Notes: generated by a model from the letters alone, not told the origin. A stretch of 64,000 nucleotides of DNA from Crotophaga sulcirostris (GCA_013397455.1 VYZB01000190.1:799220-863219); one strand, 5' to 3'. Shown: positions 13,702 to 28,300, counted from the first letter of the stretch. Translations and numbers: made by a program.

Positions 13702-13721
13702 TTACTAAATTAATTTAGTAA
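13702..13721. repeat. 20-bp perfect palindrome
   Basis: ttactaaattaatttagtaa is its own reverse complement, and it is followed at once by a partial repeat (tttgttaatttag). Its A/T composition makes chance origin plausible. It contains the homeodomain core TTAATT. Confidence 0.8.
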
Positions 13722-16700
13722 TTTGTTAATTTAGAAAGCAGGGTTAAGAACCTTATATGACCTGGACGGCCAAGTAGGCCTTTGATAACCAGCAGAGACA
13801 CTCTACTGGGTCTCAAGGAGGCAGCTGTGTTCTGGGAATCACAATGTGTTTAGAAGCTTTGATTGCAGTATTCTGTGTGACCCACACCTGATCTGTGACA
13901 CTGCAAGGCAGAGAAAAGGCTGTAAAAGCTAAAAGCTCTAATTTTTTTACCTCCTTGTCTTGCTATTGATAATAATGACTGTTACTTGATTTTAAATGCC
14001 ATAAATGCATTGTGGGACACTCCTTAAAAATAACTGCTATGAATTTAAGCTACAAATGTAGGTATTTATATGTATATTCATATTAAAAATGACCACGTCC
14101 TAAATTCTGACACAGGACTATAGAACAGGTCATATGGTTTTAAGGGCACTCACAAACTGAGTCTTAGAAATGCATTTGCTATGTAGCACAGACTGTTACG
14201 GTGCTCACCAGCAAAACACGGTGTCTCACACTACGGAGGTATGGAAGAAAACAATTATCTGTGCAGGTGAACAGATATTCTAGTCACTGGATGGTCTGGC
14301 AGCTATTAAAAGGCTGAAGAAGTTGTTCAAAAGAAAGAAAATAAGGTTCTTAGGTTCCCAAACAAGTCTTTTACTTGTAGTAGAAATAGTCACTGATGGA
14401 CTGTAGTAAAGTTCTAAATTTCCTTCAGTGCAAAGGAGGCAAATATAACTCTCATGAACATATGGCAGAAGTGCAAAATTTCATGTAGCATATCAGCAAA
14501 CATCTATATATTCATCAATGCAAGTTTCACCACATTTACGCAGGTTTTAGTTAATCCAGACTTAGAAACCTGTTGCCTATATAAAACTCCAAAATTTACG
14601 CCATCTACACTAATTATAGCACCTATGTTTTGGCCTCTCTGGTAGGAGCAATTAGCAACTATAATCAGTATTGGCAAAATAAACTCAAAGCCATTATACA
14701 CTTTATGACACCACAAGGAAAGACATCCAGATTTCTCTGAAGAGATACCAATACCACTTGAAATTACAACTGTGTTTAAAACACAAACAAGTAAGCAAGC
14801 AAAAACAAAGATCATCCACAATTTTGAGGTTTAAAATATTTGTAGCACTGCTAAATAATTTACAAAAATACAGAAAGACTCCTACTCCTAGTGCCATATA
14901 GGCAAATTCTGTTTAAACTGCTAGAAGCTTCTTTTCTATTAATTTTAATGTATGAGTGTGCGAGAAAAGGAAGCTACAGCCTAGTGCCTACATCAACTTC
15001 AATAAATAATATATTTTGGCATATTCATCTTCTAAACTAAGTAAATGACAAAAGTAGACCCTCAGAAGGACAGGATTTTCAAACCAGATGAATTCTCTTA
15101 TTCTAAAGCCTTAACCCAAAGGATTTTTCTTCTCCAAGGTTACATTACTTGATTTAGTGATGAAGCAGATTCTCAAAACAGCAGAAAACAGATGGAAATC
15201 TATATTGCGGCACAGTTGAAGCATACATCTAAACACACCTGCATACTGGATTGTGATTTCATTGCATTTCCAACAGTTGCTTCTGTTTCCAGCATGGTGT
15301 TTGACAGTCCAATTCTCACACCTCAGAGTGCAGTCCTTCCCTCCCTGTAGTCAATGGTGCATCGTAACACATATGTACCACAGCCAGAGAGGGCACAGGG
15401 ACAGTGGAGGTTAAAACTGAATTAGAGAGTTTCACCCCTGTTGAAGATAACCCTGCAATAAGTAGGTAACTGGTCTTTGGGGCTGCCAGTTATCCTAGGA
15501 AGCAAGAGATCCCAGCACACCTGTGCCTTGCACGTTTAGCATCCCTCTGCAGTCCTTCTCATGCCACTCTGCTGGGAAACGTGCCAGACTTTCACTTGAA
15601 ATCACAGCAAGTTTTCTATCCAGAAAAGTCAAGTTACTTTATGAGTGCAAAAAGCTTGATATATTCACTAGACCCTGGTTCACCTGAACACTACTTTAAG
15701 TGACCAGGTCAGTGTCAGGGAAAGTTTACATCCACAGTGCTTTGCAAGAGAAAAAGCTTCTCTGAGCCTGGGCTCTTTGAGGGGTTTTTGAGGCTGGGTT
15801 GTTTTTTTTTTAGCAACTAATTATAAAAGCAAACATGAAATTTTATAAGGTCTCGAATTCACACTGCTTCATTAAAACAAATGGAAATCTTAAATACAAT
15901 AAAATAGCGAAGGTTCCCAGGACAGGATAATTTCTAATATGGAAACAAAAGTAAAGGGAAGTATTTTCCTGGCCTAAGATCAGATATATTTAACACAAAT
16001 TATCCAATTTCTGAGCGACAGTCTGATGATGATATATATGGGGAAAAAAAAAATAATCACAAATTTCCTCTTTCAACACAAATCTCACCTGAGCAGTCCT
16101 TGTGTTGTTTAATGTAAGCAAGAAATTTTGGCCAGAAAAAAAATCAAATTAATATCTTTGTATCGTTAACATACTGGACAGTGAGCCTCAGCTGTTCCAG
16201 ACTGGAACCTCTTGCCTCAAAACAACTGTTTGTCTCAGGTGGCTATTTCTGGCACCACCATGGCTCTTCAAATCTCAAGCCCAGGAGCAGAATCTATGCA
16301 TAAACCAGGGTATTTACTATATCTTTGAAATGAAGCCCACTGAAGGCTATGGAGGATCCTCCTCCTTTTCAAAACGAATGGGGATTTCCAAAGGGCCTGA
16401 ATTTGGATCTCTAAAGGGTTTTAGCCCTTCTCTCTCTATCCAGAGACTACAAAGGACAAAGCCCAGAGGGGTTTGGACACCTATTTAAGCATTTTATTTA
16501 AGTAAGATAAACTAAATTAATCTGCATCACACATTTAAGAATAAAAACATATGGGTGAAGAATTGCTGCTGGGGAAAAAAACAATACATATATACACAAT
16601 TTTTCAAAGCCATGAGTTACACATGAATATTTTTAGAAGTTAGGAAGTCACTCACAGCACAGCCTCCAGACTGCCTTTGCAATTGTACCAATCAGGTACC

Positions 16701-17544
16701 ACCTTATAGTTGTGGGCAGTATGGAAAATGACAGGCTCAAGAGTAGGTACAGGAGACCCTTAAAGATACAAATCTTTTTCTTCTGAATTAAAAAATGTGC
16801 ATAAAAATAAGATTGTAATGAGCTGCACACAGAACAATCAGAATTATACAGTATTTGCATTTCTTTTGCACCTTGAGCCAAACAACTACAAAATTATGCA
16901 TAGGATTCTCTCAATCTGAACACAGTAAATATTAATCTCTGAATCAGCAACGAAATGCCTTTTGCCCCTGAACCCTGAAGAGAGACTTTCCAACTCAAAA
17001 AGCTGTAGTAGAGTGACTAAGACCACATTTACAAGGCGCCGAGTTGAGGCATATGCATGCAGCCTGTGAAAATAAAGCTGTGCCATCCCCCACTCTCTTT
17101 ACGTGGAGTCATTTTAAAATTACCTGTTTGTCAGTTTTACAAATGTGTATCTACGTAAGCAGCCCCTTGAGTGGGAACTGCCTTAGCAAGAAGGCATGCT
17201 TTCATTTGCACATTCTGATTTTACATTCAGAATTAAAACATTTATTCTGTTCAGGGCGAGTTGATAAACAGGGATTTTATTTTTTTTTTTTAATCTGAAA
17301 AATGAAAGAAAAATGTTCCTCTAGATGTATTATGCCTTTGGGCTCCATTTGAGGGAAGGGAAAAAAGACAGAGAAAGCTACTGTGAAGGTCACAGAGTGA
17401 AAGAACTTCCTCAGGGCACAGAATAAATTAAATCCCAAGGAAAAAATAAAATGTGATTTCCAGAGTGTGAGGCACAAACTCAAAATGACAATGATTGACA
17501 GCCAAACTATATCCGTGCAATATTGAAGACTGCACGTTCTCATT

Positions 17545-17865
17545 TACCTCAGTGTAGCCAGCAAGCGCCCATTAAACATCCGTCTGATGCCCAAATTAAC
17601 CTTCTTGGCAAACTGAAAGAGGCACAAACTATCATAATCAACCTTTCATTATCACAGCAGCCTCTAGTTAAAGGGTCAGAATAATTGTGCCATCAGAGCC
17701 CTGATTGTTTTCAATCAACAGACGACTGGAGTGACAGCTCAGTGATGGAGTAGTTTGATGAAACCGCACCAGGCCTAATCAGAGCAGATGAAAGGAAGGC
17801 ATGATTGGTGCAAATGAACAGTCGTGCCTCTCTTTCATTTACAATCTGAAATTACTCTTAAATTT
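17545..17865. promoter_or_regulatory. Candidate conserved noncoding element (enhancer-like)
   Basis: About 320 bp lacking repeats and reading frames, with mixed composition and dense developmental-factor-like words. Examples are cccaaattaacc, cttggcaaactg (NFI-like TTGGCA), atcataatcaacc, cattatcacag, agaataattgtgcc, ttgttttcaatcaa, gtgacagctcagtgatgg (MEIS/TGIF-like TGACAG), cctaatcagagc and catgattggtgcaaatga. This texture is typical of vertebrate conserved enhancers in long introns. Conservation was not tested, so function is inference. Confidence 0.4.
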
Positions 17866-20597
17866 ACAGGGTTTTTTCTCCCTTATGAGTACCTCTGAAA
17901 GAATGTTTGACTTATTATGAGTTCTGACAGTGCAGAGTTATAAAACACAGGTAGGGTTTTCAGACCAGGCTTTAAGTGGGTATTCAGCATAATTTTAACA
18001 AATTCATTCTTGAAAAGCACAAAATGACTAAAGACTTCCAATGACCTAACCTTTCAGTGCTGTTTGATTAGCAAAACAATTTATCACAGCTCACATTCTT
18101 CATGATAAGAGAAGATTAAAAAAAATGGGGAAGGATCTCTTGCAAATGTTTTCTCTTAGCCAATATATTTATTGCATTATTGCTCTCCTGTTCTCCCTCT
18201 CTCTCACACACACAAAAGAAAAAAATTAAAGAATCCTGCATTAATAACCCTTTGCCTCTTAGAATAAATAATAGAATCCAAGCAAGGGATTGTTTGGAGA
18301 TGAAAGCAGAGAACAATTATCATGCCACTGACAGCACCAATATTTAGTTTTCTGGTGGGCTGGGTTGTTCATTCCCACATTCTAAAGGACGGGAAATTAA
18401 TGGATCCCACTAGCTTTTTCTTACCTTACTCACCAGCACAGAATCAGAGTGCCTCAAAATGATTGGGAACAGGCGGTGGAGGGGTGGGAGACAGAAAATA
18501 TATTTGGGCCTGCTTGGACAAAATTTTTGGAAAAAAGGTTCAAGTTTCCTGCACCTCCTCAGCTACAGTTCACTTCCCCTCCCAGCCTCACTCAGCTCCA
18601 GCTGTGTGGCTTCTCATCCTCACAATGGCACTGTAAGAAAGGTGTGGTAAATCAAAAAAAACCTCTTTATACCTCTGAAGGAAGAAAGTAATTCAAGTGA
18701 CAAGTGGTAAATCTTTCGTTCTGTGATCTTTGTCATCATCAGATGTTCTCTAGTCTGCCAAGCATCACAAAATGCATAGCAATGTTCAGGTCATCATACT
18801 AACACAAAAAAAGCAGCTTAGAATCAAAGACTAATATTTGCCTGAAAGGGGAGTGGATAGAGAAGACTGATCCAAATACCAAAGGCTTTTAAGAATTTTT
18901 GTTTCCTGTACCTTTTCCTCATGCTACAGAATGGAAGTTTTAATTCCTTAAAAGTTTGGTGCTGTAAGCAGAACATTCACTTAAGTGGAAAACACACAAA
19001 CTCCGTCAGCTGAAGCTTTGAGCAGGCTTGCACATCCTTGCTGACACAAAGGATGCCACTTTCACTCATTCCCATTTCATTTATTGAAGTCTACTGTTGA
19101 TGTAATAGGCTGAAAGGACCACGCTCTCCGATGCTTTGTCTTTGTACAGTGAAGAAAGCCTTACTACCCTCAGACAGCATGAAGGCTCCTGATCCAGCAT
19201 GTTTAAGGAAGATCTGTTAGCTCCAATGCTAGATAAAAGCAGCATGACAAAATTTGCTTAGTCTGCCAGTGATTTGGCAAGTACTTCCTCCCAGTGCTTC
19301 CACTTGGTTGACAGCTGAGCTTCACCTTCCCTCCTCTTTCAAGAATTTAAACACCCAATCTTTTCCAAGCATAAAGATGGACCCCAAAACATTCCTAACA
19401 CATCAATGAAGAAGGAAAGTAAATCTGGGAAGTTGCCACCATGTGTTTTGTTGGATGGAGCAGAGAGAAGGTTCAGAAGCAAACATGCTTCTCTCTACTC
19501 AAATAGCAAAGTCTCACATTCACATTTTTGTGCCATAAGGATCACACCACATATTCAAAGGCGCTGCCATTCTGCTATTTGCCCCCAACTCCTACCCAGC
19601 CATCCCCACACTAGCGCTAGACCCCTGCTTCAGTAGTGGCCCTGGTTTTGTGTACAAGGGGACCCCTGAAGTGTATTCCCACGGAGTCTGACAGCACAGC
19701 TGGCAGGAAAAACAAAACATGCATACTTCCAGACCAAGCCATAATCACTACCATCCAGTCACAGACCCACAGCTTCACAGATGGACAGGCTGTGGAGAAC
19801 TGAGGGATTGGACAGCAAGCTCAGGCAATAGAGAGGGAAGCCAAATATAAATGAGCTATGACTTCAGGAAATACATGCTCCAAAAGAAAGATTAGAGAAT
19901 CTCAAGGCTCATTAGATCTGGAAAGTGAAAGCACTTGTTAGTTTATGTCCCCCTGACCTCTTATCAGTCTCTGCAAAAGCTTTAGTGGGTTTTTCCAGAA
20001 TACTGCTTTAGGAAGCTCTTGGTCTGTTAAATAATACTACCTCTTGGTTGGAGTTCTGCTAGTTTGGGAACTACACGATGTCAAGATGACAACCTGTAAC
20101 TCTCAGAGACCAACCCTGCAGTCTGTAAGCCACTTTCCAAGAAGCAGAAATCAAATTTTGATCTTTCTGCACTGAACAACACACAGCAAGAAGAGTTGTT
20201 GGCTGAAGTCTGTCTAGCAGCACGAATGATGCATTTCATGATATTATACTGTGATTAAAGTAGAGGTACATAATGCAGCTGTATTAATAGCCAACATTTA
20301 TCAAAATTAATATTGTTAAAATGAATCACAAGGTATGACAAATACTTTTCAATTTTTCTCAACTGCTGATAAGACTTGTCTTCTTAAAGCATTTAAGCTG
20401 TAAAGCATCAATCACCAGTTGCCTGATTTCCTCACGGGGCTGCTAGACAAAAATATTGTCCTACACAATCTTCAACAGGTACAAGGGGGATACATAACCT
20501 ACAAGTCTTTGGCAGGTTTGTTAGACATAATTAAATAGCTTCATTATTAACAATTTGAACAGCTGTATTTCCATCTCAAATTTTTACTAAATGTTTC

Positions 20598-20710
20598 TGC
20601 ACAACACCCTTGTGAGGAAGGGAAGAATTCTTCATCCCAAAGACAAGCTCTACGCCAACCAGCCTCTTGCATTATCAATCCAGTGCTTTATCACAGGCTT
20701 CCTTCCTCCT
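20598..20710 (+). mobile_element. MIR-like ancient SINE fragment
   Basis: It begins with gcacaacacccttgtgagga and gggaagaattcttcatccc, which match the MIR block 'cacaacacccctgtgaggtagggaagtattattatcccca'. It ends with cagtgctttatcacaggctt, like the 'agtgctttaaccac' end block. The central part seems shortened. Confidence 0.55.
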
Positions 20711-21273
20711 TGGTGCTACATAATGATATTGGCCTTCCCAAAAGGGATATTATTTTACCAAAAAGGTTGAGAGAGAGACAGTGTTCGTTTCATTTTTTAT
20801 GTAAATAATTCCTACAAAACACAGAGAAAATGTCAGTTTTTAATAACAGTTAAGAATGGAACCTACGCTTTTCAAAATTGTATTAACTTCTTTTCTACAC
20901 TCTATCCAGTGCATTTATTTTACTGCTTCTTGTATATACTGGAAATGAGACTACACAGAAACATACCTAGAAGACAGCGACTAAACCTGATAAAAATATT
21001 ATAGCTTTTTAGACTTGTGGTAAGATAACTGTGATCAAAAATCAGCTTTACAAAAGGGTAACAGAACTACATTAGTATATAACATTATATACGGTAATGA
21101 ATCATATTATATTAAAGCAAAGAGTTGCTATAATGGAAAGCCTAAACTTTTAATTTTCTACTCAAGCTCAAAGTGAAGTAAGGTAGGGACAGAAGGTAAA
21201 CTCTCAGCCGTTGTAAAATACCACAGCTCATGGAAGTTTGCCATTTTACACCTTCTGGGGAATCTGAACTTCA

Positions 21274-21332
21274 AAATTATATAGCACTTTCCTTCCAAGT
21301 ATTTCGAAGAAATTTATAAGCAGTAATACTCA
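21274..21332 (+). mobile_element. Short MIR-like 5' core fragment
   Basis: The stretch aaattatatagcactttcct, then tccaagtatttcgaagaaat and ttataagcagtaat, resembles the MIR/AmnSINE opening 'ttatatagcgcctttcatccgaggatctcaaagcgctttacaaacattaat'. Only about 60 bp is recognisable. Confidence 0.45.
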
Positions 21333-22030
21333 ATGTTCTCTGTGAGAAGTGCACATTTCAATACTTTTCCCAACATGGGAACTATGAGAGAGAAAAATTA
21401 AGTGATATGACAGAAGACAGCAATGGTTCAGCCAACAGACAATCAAAATTTTCTGTTCCCTCAAGATGTCCACAACTGAGTCTCTTTACTCCGCTACCAA
21501 AATCCTGTGCAGATTTTTGTCCTCCATGCCACAGAAGGAAAGCTGGTGAGAGGCAGGTATTTGAAGCTGAGGACAAAACAGATCCCTAAAAATACTCTGA
21601 CAACATTGTTTGAGGTATTTTTGCAGCTGAAAAGTACACTGCCATATAGGCAATAGAACACTGCAGTTTTGTTTAACCTTCTTGGAGCAGCAAAGACAAA
21701 ACTATCCCATAGAGTGCTTCAAGGAAGTGCGCTCTTGTGCCATCAGGTTCTCAAACCATGCAGTAGTTTCCTTTAAAGTCATTTGGAGCTTCTCTACAAA
21801 GGCAGTTCTACAAATGTGCTCCTTGCACCTCATTCTTTTGCTATGATGGACAAGCAAGGCCCAGTAATGACACTAGCAGCCCCTAGCAATGACACTCCAT
21901 ATGTACAATTATGTGCCTAAAACCTGTAAGAGCTAGTACCTAGTCCCTACTAAAACAGACTTTTTCCTGTGCACTGCAGTGACTATCACACCTGGGAGTG
22001 TACACAAATAAAATAAATGAGCTGGGATTG

Positions 22031-22050
22031 ATCATACCAGATCATACCAG
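22031..22050. repeat. 10-bp tandem duplication
   Basis: atcataccag is repeated twice with no interruption. Confidence 0.7.
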
Positions 22051-22280
22051 AAAGGCTCTACTTACTCCTGCAATCAAAGTAAATGTCTGATTTAAAAGAT
22101 CATCAGAAAGGAGTGTGGAGGGTGACAACCTATCCAGAGCAAACCAAAGCAAAGCAACAAAATCAAACTCAAAACATGGTATCGAGAGATGGAAACTTGC
22201 TTTTTCCTATCAAGCAGGACCCGCCATAAGCAGTTAGAAACAACAAGAAAGGTCCCCATCAAAAACATTCCTGAAATGAA

Positions 22281-22309
22281 GCTCCATAGGTTCCTGAAAC
22301 CTATGGAGC
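22281..22309. repeat. Perfect inverted repeat (12-bp arms, 5-nt loop)
   Basis: GCTCCATAGGTT, then cctga, then AACCTATGGAGC. The arms are exactly complementary, so the minus-strand KLHL32 pre-mRNA and the DNA can both form a stable hairpin. No terminator role is expected in a vertebrate intron. Confidence 0.8.
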
Positions 22310-25300
22310 CTAATAGACCTTACTCTGTTTAGTAACTGGATCAAATGGTAAGAAGCTCTGAAGTAACAACTTCTTGACATCCATTTTCTACCACAACACA
22401 AATTGCTCAAGTTTGGACCCTCCATCATTTGTCATGATGGTAAAACCAACATTGTTAGGTGCTTTATCTCTGGTAAGTTTTTCTGAAGTTGAAATGAACA
22501 GAAGCTTGTCTTATAAACACAGTTGTCTAACTAGGGCTCTTAACTGTGATTTGATTTCAGTTTAAGGAGATCAAAGTTTACTATAGCATTTCTCCTTTCT
22601 CAAATAGGTTGAGGAAAGCACATGGGAGGTGGAAGAAATGACCTCATTCCACCCAGCAGCCATCATTTCAAAATTTAGAATTGCTCTTTTTTATTTTTAG
22701 AGGAAATATTCAGGCTGACATCAAATGCACTGAAATTTTACATAGCCACATTTAGCATGAAAACAAGTTGTTGGTACATAATTATAAGTGGAAATGACAA
22801 TCTTTCACTATCCAATACACATTATTTTTATTGCTGTTCCTCTCTTGTTATTTTTTCCCTTGAAATATATTTTAGGCACATAGTAGCTCTGTATGGAGAA
22901 AGGAATCTATGAACTTTCACCAGTAAAAATTGTTAAGAGAATGAAATAGGCAGAAAAATCAACAAAATCCTATAAAAATGCAATTCAGCTCTGTGAAAAT
23001 TAGCCTAAATGGTTCTTGAATGTAGAAAGATTCCTATTCCTTTCTTCCTTATTGTTAGGGTATAATTTTCTACAGATTTAATAGGCAAATCCAACAAATC
23101 ACATAAAAATGTATCATTTTCTATAATAATCCTGACAACAGCTATACAGGACTTGTATGTCATTAATATCTTAGGACACACACAAAAACGAACATTAAAG
23201 TACATACTGTCCTTAGTCAGTTTATGTATTTGGAGCCTTTCAACATGCCACGTTACTACAAAGTCACCAAGGTCAATTTTGCCAAGTGAAATCACCAGGT
23301 GGGTTTGGGTTTTCTTGTTTGTTTTCTTTCTTTTTGTATTTTTAACCAGTTGTCTCACCAGCACCTTCACGACAGGAACTTTATTTCTGTTTCATTCTGC
23401 TTTACTATTTTAATGAACAAACTAAGCGCTCTGACAAGGACGGTGTCACCTCACCCATTCAGGTCTCGGAGCCAAAAGCTGTCTGAGTGTCCCCTACTTT
23501 CTTCCAGCCACTTCAGCCCTGCAGCTATCAAACATTAGCCACTGAAGTCCATGTCTTGCATTAGTAAATCCGATTCTTCAACTCCAAAGTGCTGTTGGAA
23601 CCTCATTTTAACATGAATGGGCTCACTAATACAAACTGTGGGAACATTTAGGTCTTTTCCTTTCAGTAGATAATTTATTTCTGCAATCTCAAATCCCATG
23701 CAGAATGTATCTCAGCATAACAACATACATGTATGTATTTTCTTCTGGTTGATTTTTCAAATTAATGGATTTTTTTCCCACCATTCCCTTTCCAAATACA
23801 AAATAGAAAAAGCAAGTGCACTAGCAGAAGCGCTCAGCTTTTCTGAGACCAGAATATTTCCCCTTTTAATCAAATCACATCTTAATGATGTCCATATTAC
23901 TGACTCTGATTTAGTCTTTCATCCCCATGTGATGGCCTTCAGAGTAACGCAGGACTCATATTATTTTTATATTAACTTTTCCAAAACAGCTAATTGCCTT
24001 AAGGATGTTATTTCTTTTAAAAAGTGACTTAAACCCTTAAGGCCACGTTTGTAAATGCATTTAAGATCCGAAATGCATCTCATGAATTGGGAAGATCAGA
24101 GCTTCCCTACTAGAAGATTAAAACAAACATAAATTATTTAAACCAACTAATTCACACCTGAAGCAAACTGAAACAACTGCAACTGCTAAAAGGTGAACCT
24201 CATAAAATTCAGAACTATATGGTTTCACACAAATGTTGAAATAGGCTCTACCCTAAAGGAGCAGTTCGAAAGCTTTTCAGCACAGATTCTCACTTCAGAG
24301 ACTGTGATCTTTCCATCTGTCTTTACTATCCCACATAGACCTCTAGCTTGGAAGCCACTTCACAGTGAGGCTTCTTAAGATCTTTTTGACAAATGTATTT
24401 GTTGTAATTTTTTCCATTTCTCCCTGGCACGAGGGAGTCCAAGGTGATCAAAGGAGTATAAGGACCCCTTTGTTGTGAGGCAATGAAACCCCCAGCTCTG
24501 CAGATCACTCGCACATCTGGAAGCTGCCAAGGGTCTCCCTGTTGATGTAAGCCAAGACGTGCAGGGGTGTTAACTGCTTTTCCACCTCCTTGCCTCCTCA
24601 CCTTCCTGGAGCCACTAGTGTCGTAGTCCTGGGGCAAGAGCGATAGCAAGGGACAAGAGCCAGTCAGATCTCAGCAGTCATGCTGAACTAACCCACTTAA
24701 TAGCAAATCTAGACATATGAGTGCAAATTTACTTCACGTAACTTTACAGACTCAGTTTAGATACTTAACCCTAAACTGGATTCTTGCTGTCTTAAAATAC
24801 TGATGACAATTTGCACGGGTTTAGACAACCCAAAACTCAATTTTATTTCCCCATCATCTTTGGCTCCACAGTTGAAACACTTGTTGAAATACAGGGCTGG
24901 GAGTTCTCAAAAGAGCTTCTAATTTTCTACCATTTTCCACAAGCTTAAATCCATCAAAACCAGTGTAAACCAGCTTTACTGGGATTTTGAAAGAGTAGAG
25001 ATTACTAACATCTCTATGTCTGAATGGAGGCCATTAATTGAGACAGTAACAATAGATAGCCTCATTTGATCATCCACGGTATTTGTGGGGTTTAGACTCT
25101 ATGTTCTTCTTTTAACTTAAAGTAATGTGTATTTCCAGCCATGCCTGGCTTTTGCAACAGCCTGAACAACTTTCTTTTATGTAACCATATACCTGTGTAT
25201 TAATACAATTATATTTCAATTAATCTCCAATAAATCAGTGCCACAAAGAGCATAACAGTCAACTCAAATGGCACCATAACAGACTAATTCAAAGTAGAAT

Positions 25301-28300
25301 GCAGTATCACAGATGCAGTCTTGCTGTGTGTACATGTTGGTGTCTTTTTTGGTTTTCTAAATCAAAACACATATCCATTGCTCAGCTGAAGAAGTGACCT
25401 AAATTCAAGAGCTATGGGCACAGCAGCCTTCCTAAATATTAGTGTGATGTTCTGTGCAGTTCTGAAGTTAATCTGAGATAAATAAGGTGAGGCAATATTA
25501 CTGTAGTACACTGAGGCAAAAGTAATGCCTTCCAGCAGTTCCCTGTTGCTCATAGCAATAGCAGCAAAATAATCAAGTTTTCTGATTGGAACCGACATGG
25601 ATAAAAAGGAAAATCAGAACACACATTTACTCCTAACAGAAACTTAGTTTTAATAGAGAAAATCCCTTTCTATACTGCTATACCTGATAAATAACAGTAA
25701 CAAGATTAACCAACATTCAAGAAATAACAGGTAGAAATGTTCAAAAGTTGAGAACAAAAGCATATATAAAGTTCACAAAACTTTACTGTAAAGGACAAGT
25801 CTAAGAGTCCATTAGATTTAAACTAAGGTAGACAAAGGGGGAAGGTGTTTCATAAAGTAAGGGTACAGTGCCAACAGGAGCTGCAATCATTTTCTCTGTG
25901 AGCCAAAATGCCATTACTATTACAAATGATGCAGAAATTATATCAGGAAAAACGTGCATGGCCTGAGCACATCAGCAGAGCTGAGTACGTACAGCTGCCT
26001 ATGTCCACTGACTCGATCCACTGCAGCCTGCATGAACTCTGAGTTTGCAGCCCCAGTGGACACTGATGTCCTTGCAGATCCCGTGCCACAACTGCCAGCT
26101 TGGTCTATATGCTTGTAAAATGGATATGCTACACAAACCAGGGCACATGCCCACATTTATAAAAACGAATCCCACACAAGTAGTCTGTAGACAGCGTAAA
26201 GAATACTACCATTGCACAGACAGGTGAGATACCTGTGATTATGAGGATTAGCCTTAGAAAAAAGAACTTTACATCCTATTATATGATAAATTTATAGGAT
26301 ATAGGATAAAATGCTTTTATTTGAGGGTAACTATGTAATCTTGCTTGCAGCTAGTCATGATACACAGTGCAAGCATCACGGATCCAGCACAGTATGTGCT
26401 GGGATTCAAGGGGGGCTCTTTGGCACTTTTGTGTAGACTACTCATGAAAAGGGGACTTAACAAGGGTTGAAAGCACCAGCAAAGCATGCATGGGCAATAT
26501 GCTAATTTTCCCATATAGTCTCACCAATTCACCTCAGCCTTGATATGCATCAAACTCCTTTTTTCCTCTCCTGTGCCTCTCTTGATGAGAGGCTGACAGC
26601 CACTTTTTAGTGTGGTGGTTTTACACTTTGGGTAAATACTCACTAGGGACAAGCATTAGACCACGAGACATGATTTCACTTATTGCCCAAGAGAGCACTT
26701 TAGCTTATTTCTTGAACAGTGAAAGGCTAATATACTGTTTAAACACAACATTGATTACCTAGATGCTTTCCTTTACTTGCTATTTTATGTCGTTACTTGT
26801 TTCGCCGTAAAACTTAAGCTCATATTTAGCAAGGCACTTAGTCCACATTTCATCAAAACATATACATACCCCTGAGAAACATAAATTTTGTTCTCTTCAT
26901 ATTAAAAATTGCTCTGTAGAATCAAAAGGTTAACAGAAAAAAAATAAATCAAGTACTGCACTGAAGGAATGGCAAGCTTGTACTGGAACATGACAACCCA
27001 CTTTAGAAACTGCTGTTCTGTGTAGAAAAATGTGGGCATCTCTGGAGATGTATGGGAGACGTCTGTGGGCCTGCCTTCAGCAGAGAACTGTTCCATCCTA
27101 ACAGCCTGCTATAGTTGTACACCACAAAATTTCCTAAAATACTGAAGTCTGTGGGATTTCTGCTGGAGGATACTTTTGGCCCTTCACAAATGTCACCAGG
27201 AGATTAAAAATGAAGCTCAAGTATAAGAAAAGGCAGTTGAGAACAGGACGCTACTCTCCCTTAAAAAAGGATAAGTAGAACTAAAATAAGAAAACTGGAT
27301 ATATACTTTTATTATTTCTAGAAAACAAATGCTTAATAATCCATGCTGACCCATAACACTCTAGTCCTCCTGTCTTTTATTTCTCTATTTATTCAAGAAA
27401 ATATATTTCTCTAAAGTATCCAAAGACTGATTTTGCACATCATATCCACAGTAATGGAAGGAATAACTATTGCTACACTTCGATATGTGGAAGATCTACT
27501 TTAAGAACACAAGTTCACAAGTTGCACCCAAGGAAGCCAACAGGTCTGGAATGTCTTGCGAGCCTAGCACTGAAAAAAATACAACATAGTTGCATGTTTT
27601 CTAGCTGAATAAACTACTCACGCATTTTTTTTCTGTCATTTTTTCCTAGATTGCTTGCTTATCAGTTGATTACAAAAAAACCTGAGTTGTACAACAAAGT
27701 GAAAAAACAAGAAAAAAACTCCTAACTTCAGAAGAAATACCAGCAAATACTAAAATTGACCTATTTTCAATCTTAGTTGTTTAAAAAAATATATATCCTT
27801 GAACAACTTACTTAATCAGTAGCAGAGAAGGGAGAAACTAATCTACACTGATCTGATGTTAAGACCTTTTGCTAAATGCGATTCAAGATTTCACCTTGGA
27901 TCAAGGTTAGTATTTCATACAGTATCATTTGACCAATGTACTGCTGGGGGACAGAATGATCCAGTAGATACGTCCATCTGTAACTACTAGTGTGATTCTT
28001 GAAATACAAATATTTAAGTCTCATGACACTGAAGTTTATTTAATAACAAACATGGTAAGGCATAACTATACTACAATTAAGGCTAACACCAGTTTTTCAT
28101 TTAAATCTTTGGTAAGTAGAGTTTCCTACTTGCTAAGGTTCCAACAAGAAGCCCTCTCATACTAGATTTCTCTGAGAACATGTTCTGTCTTACAGGGTTG
28201 GTTACCTTTTCAATTATCAAAGGAAAGAATTCATCTGCTTCCTTCAAGTAGAGCCAATGAGCCTTTCTAGTAATGGCCAATTATGAAAAGATTCACTTTT

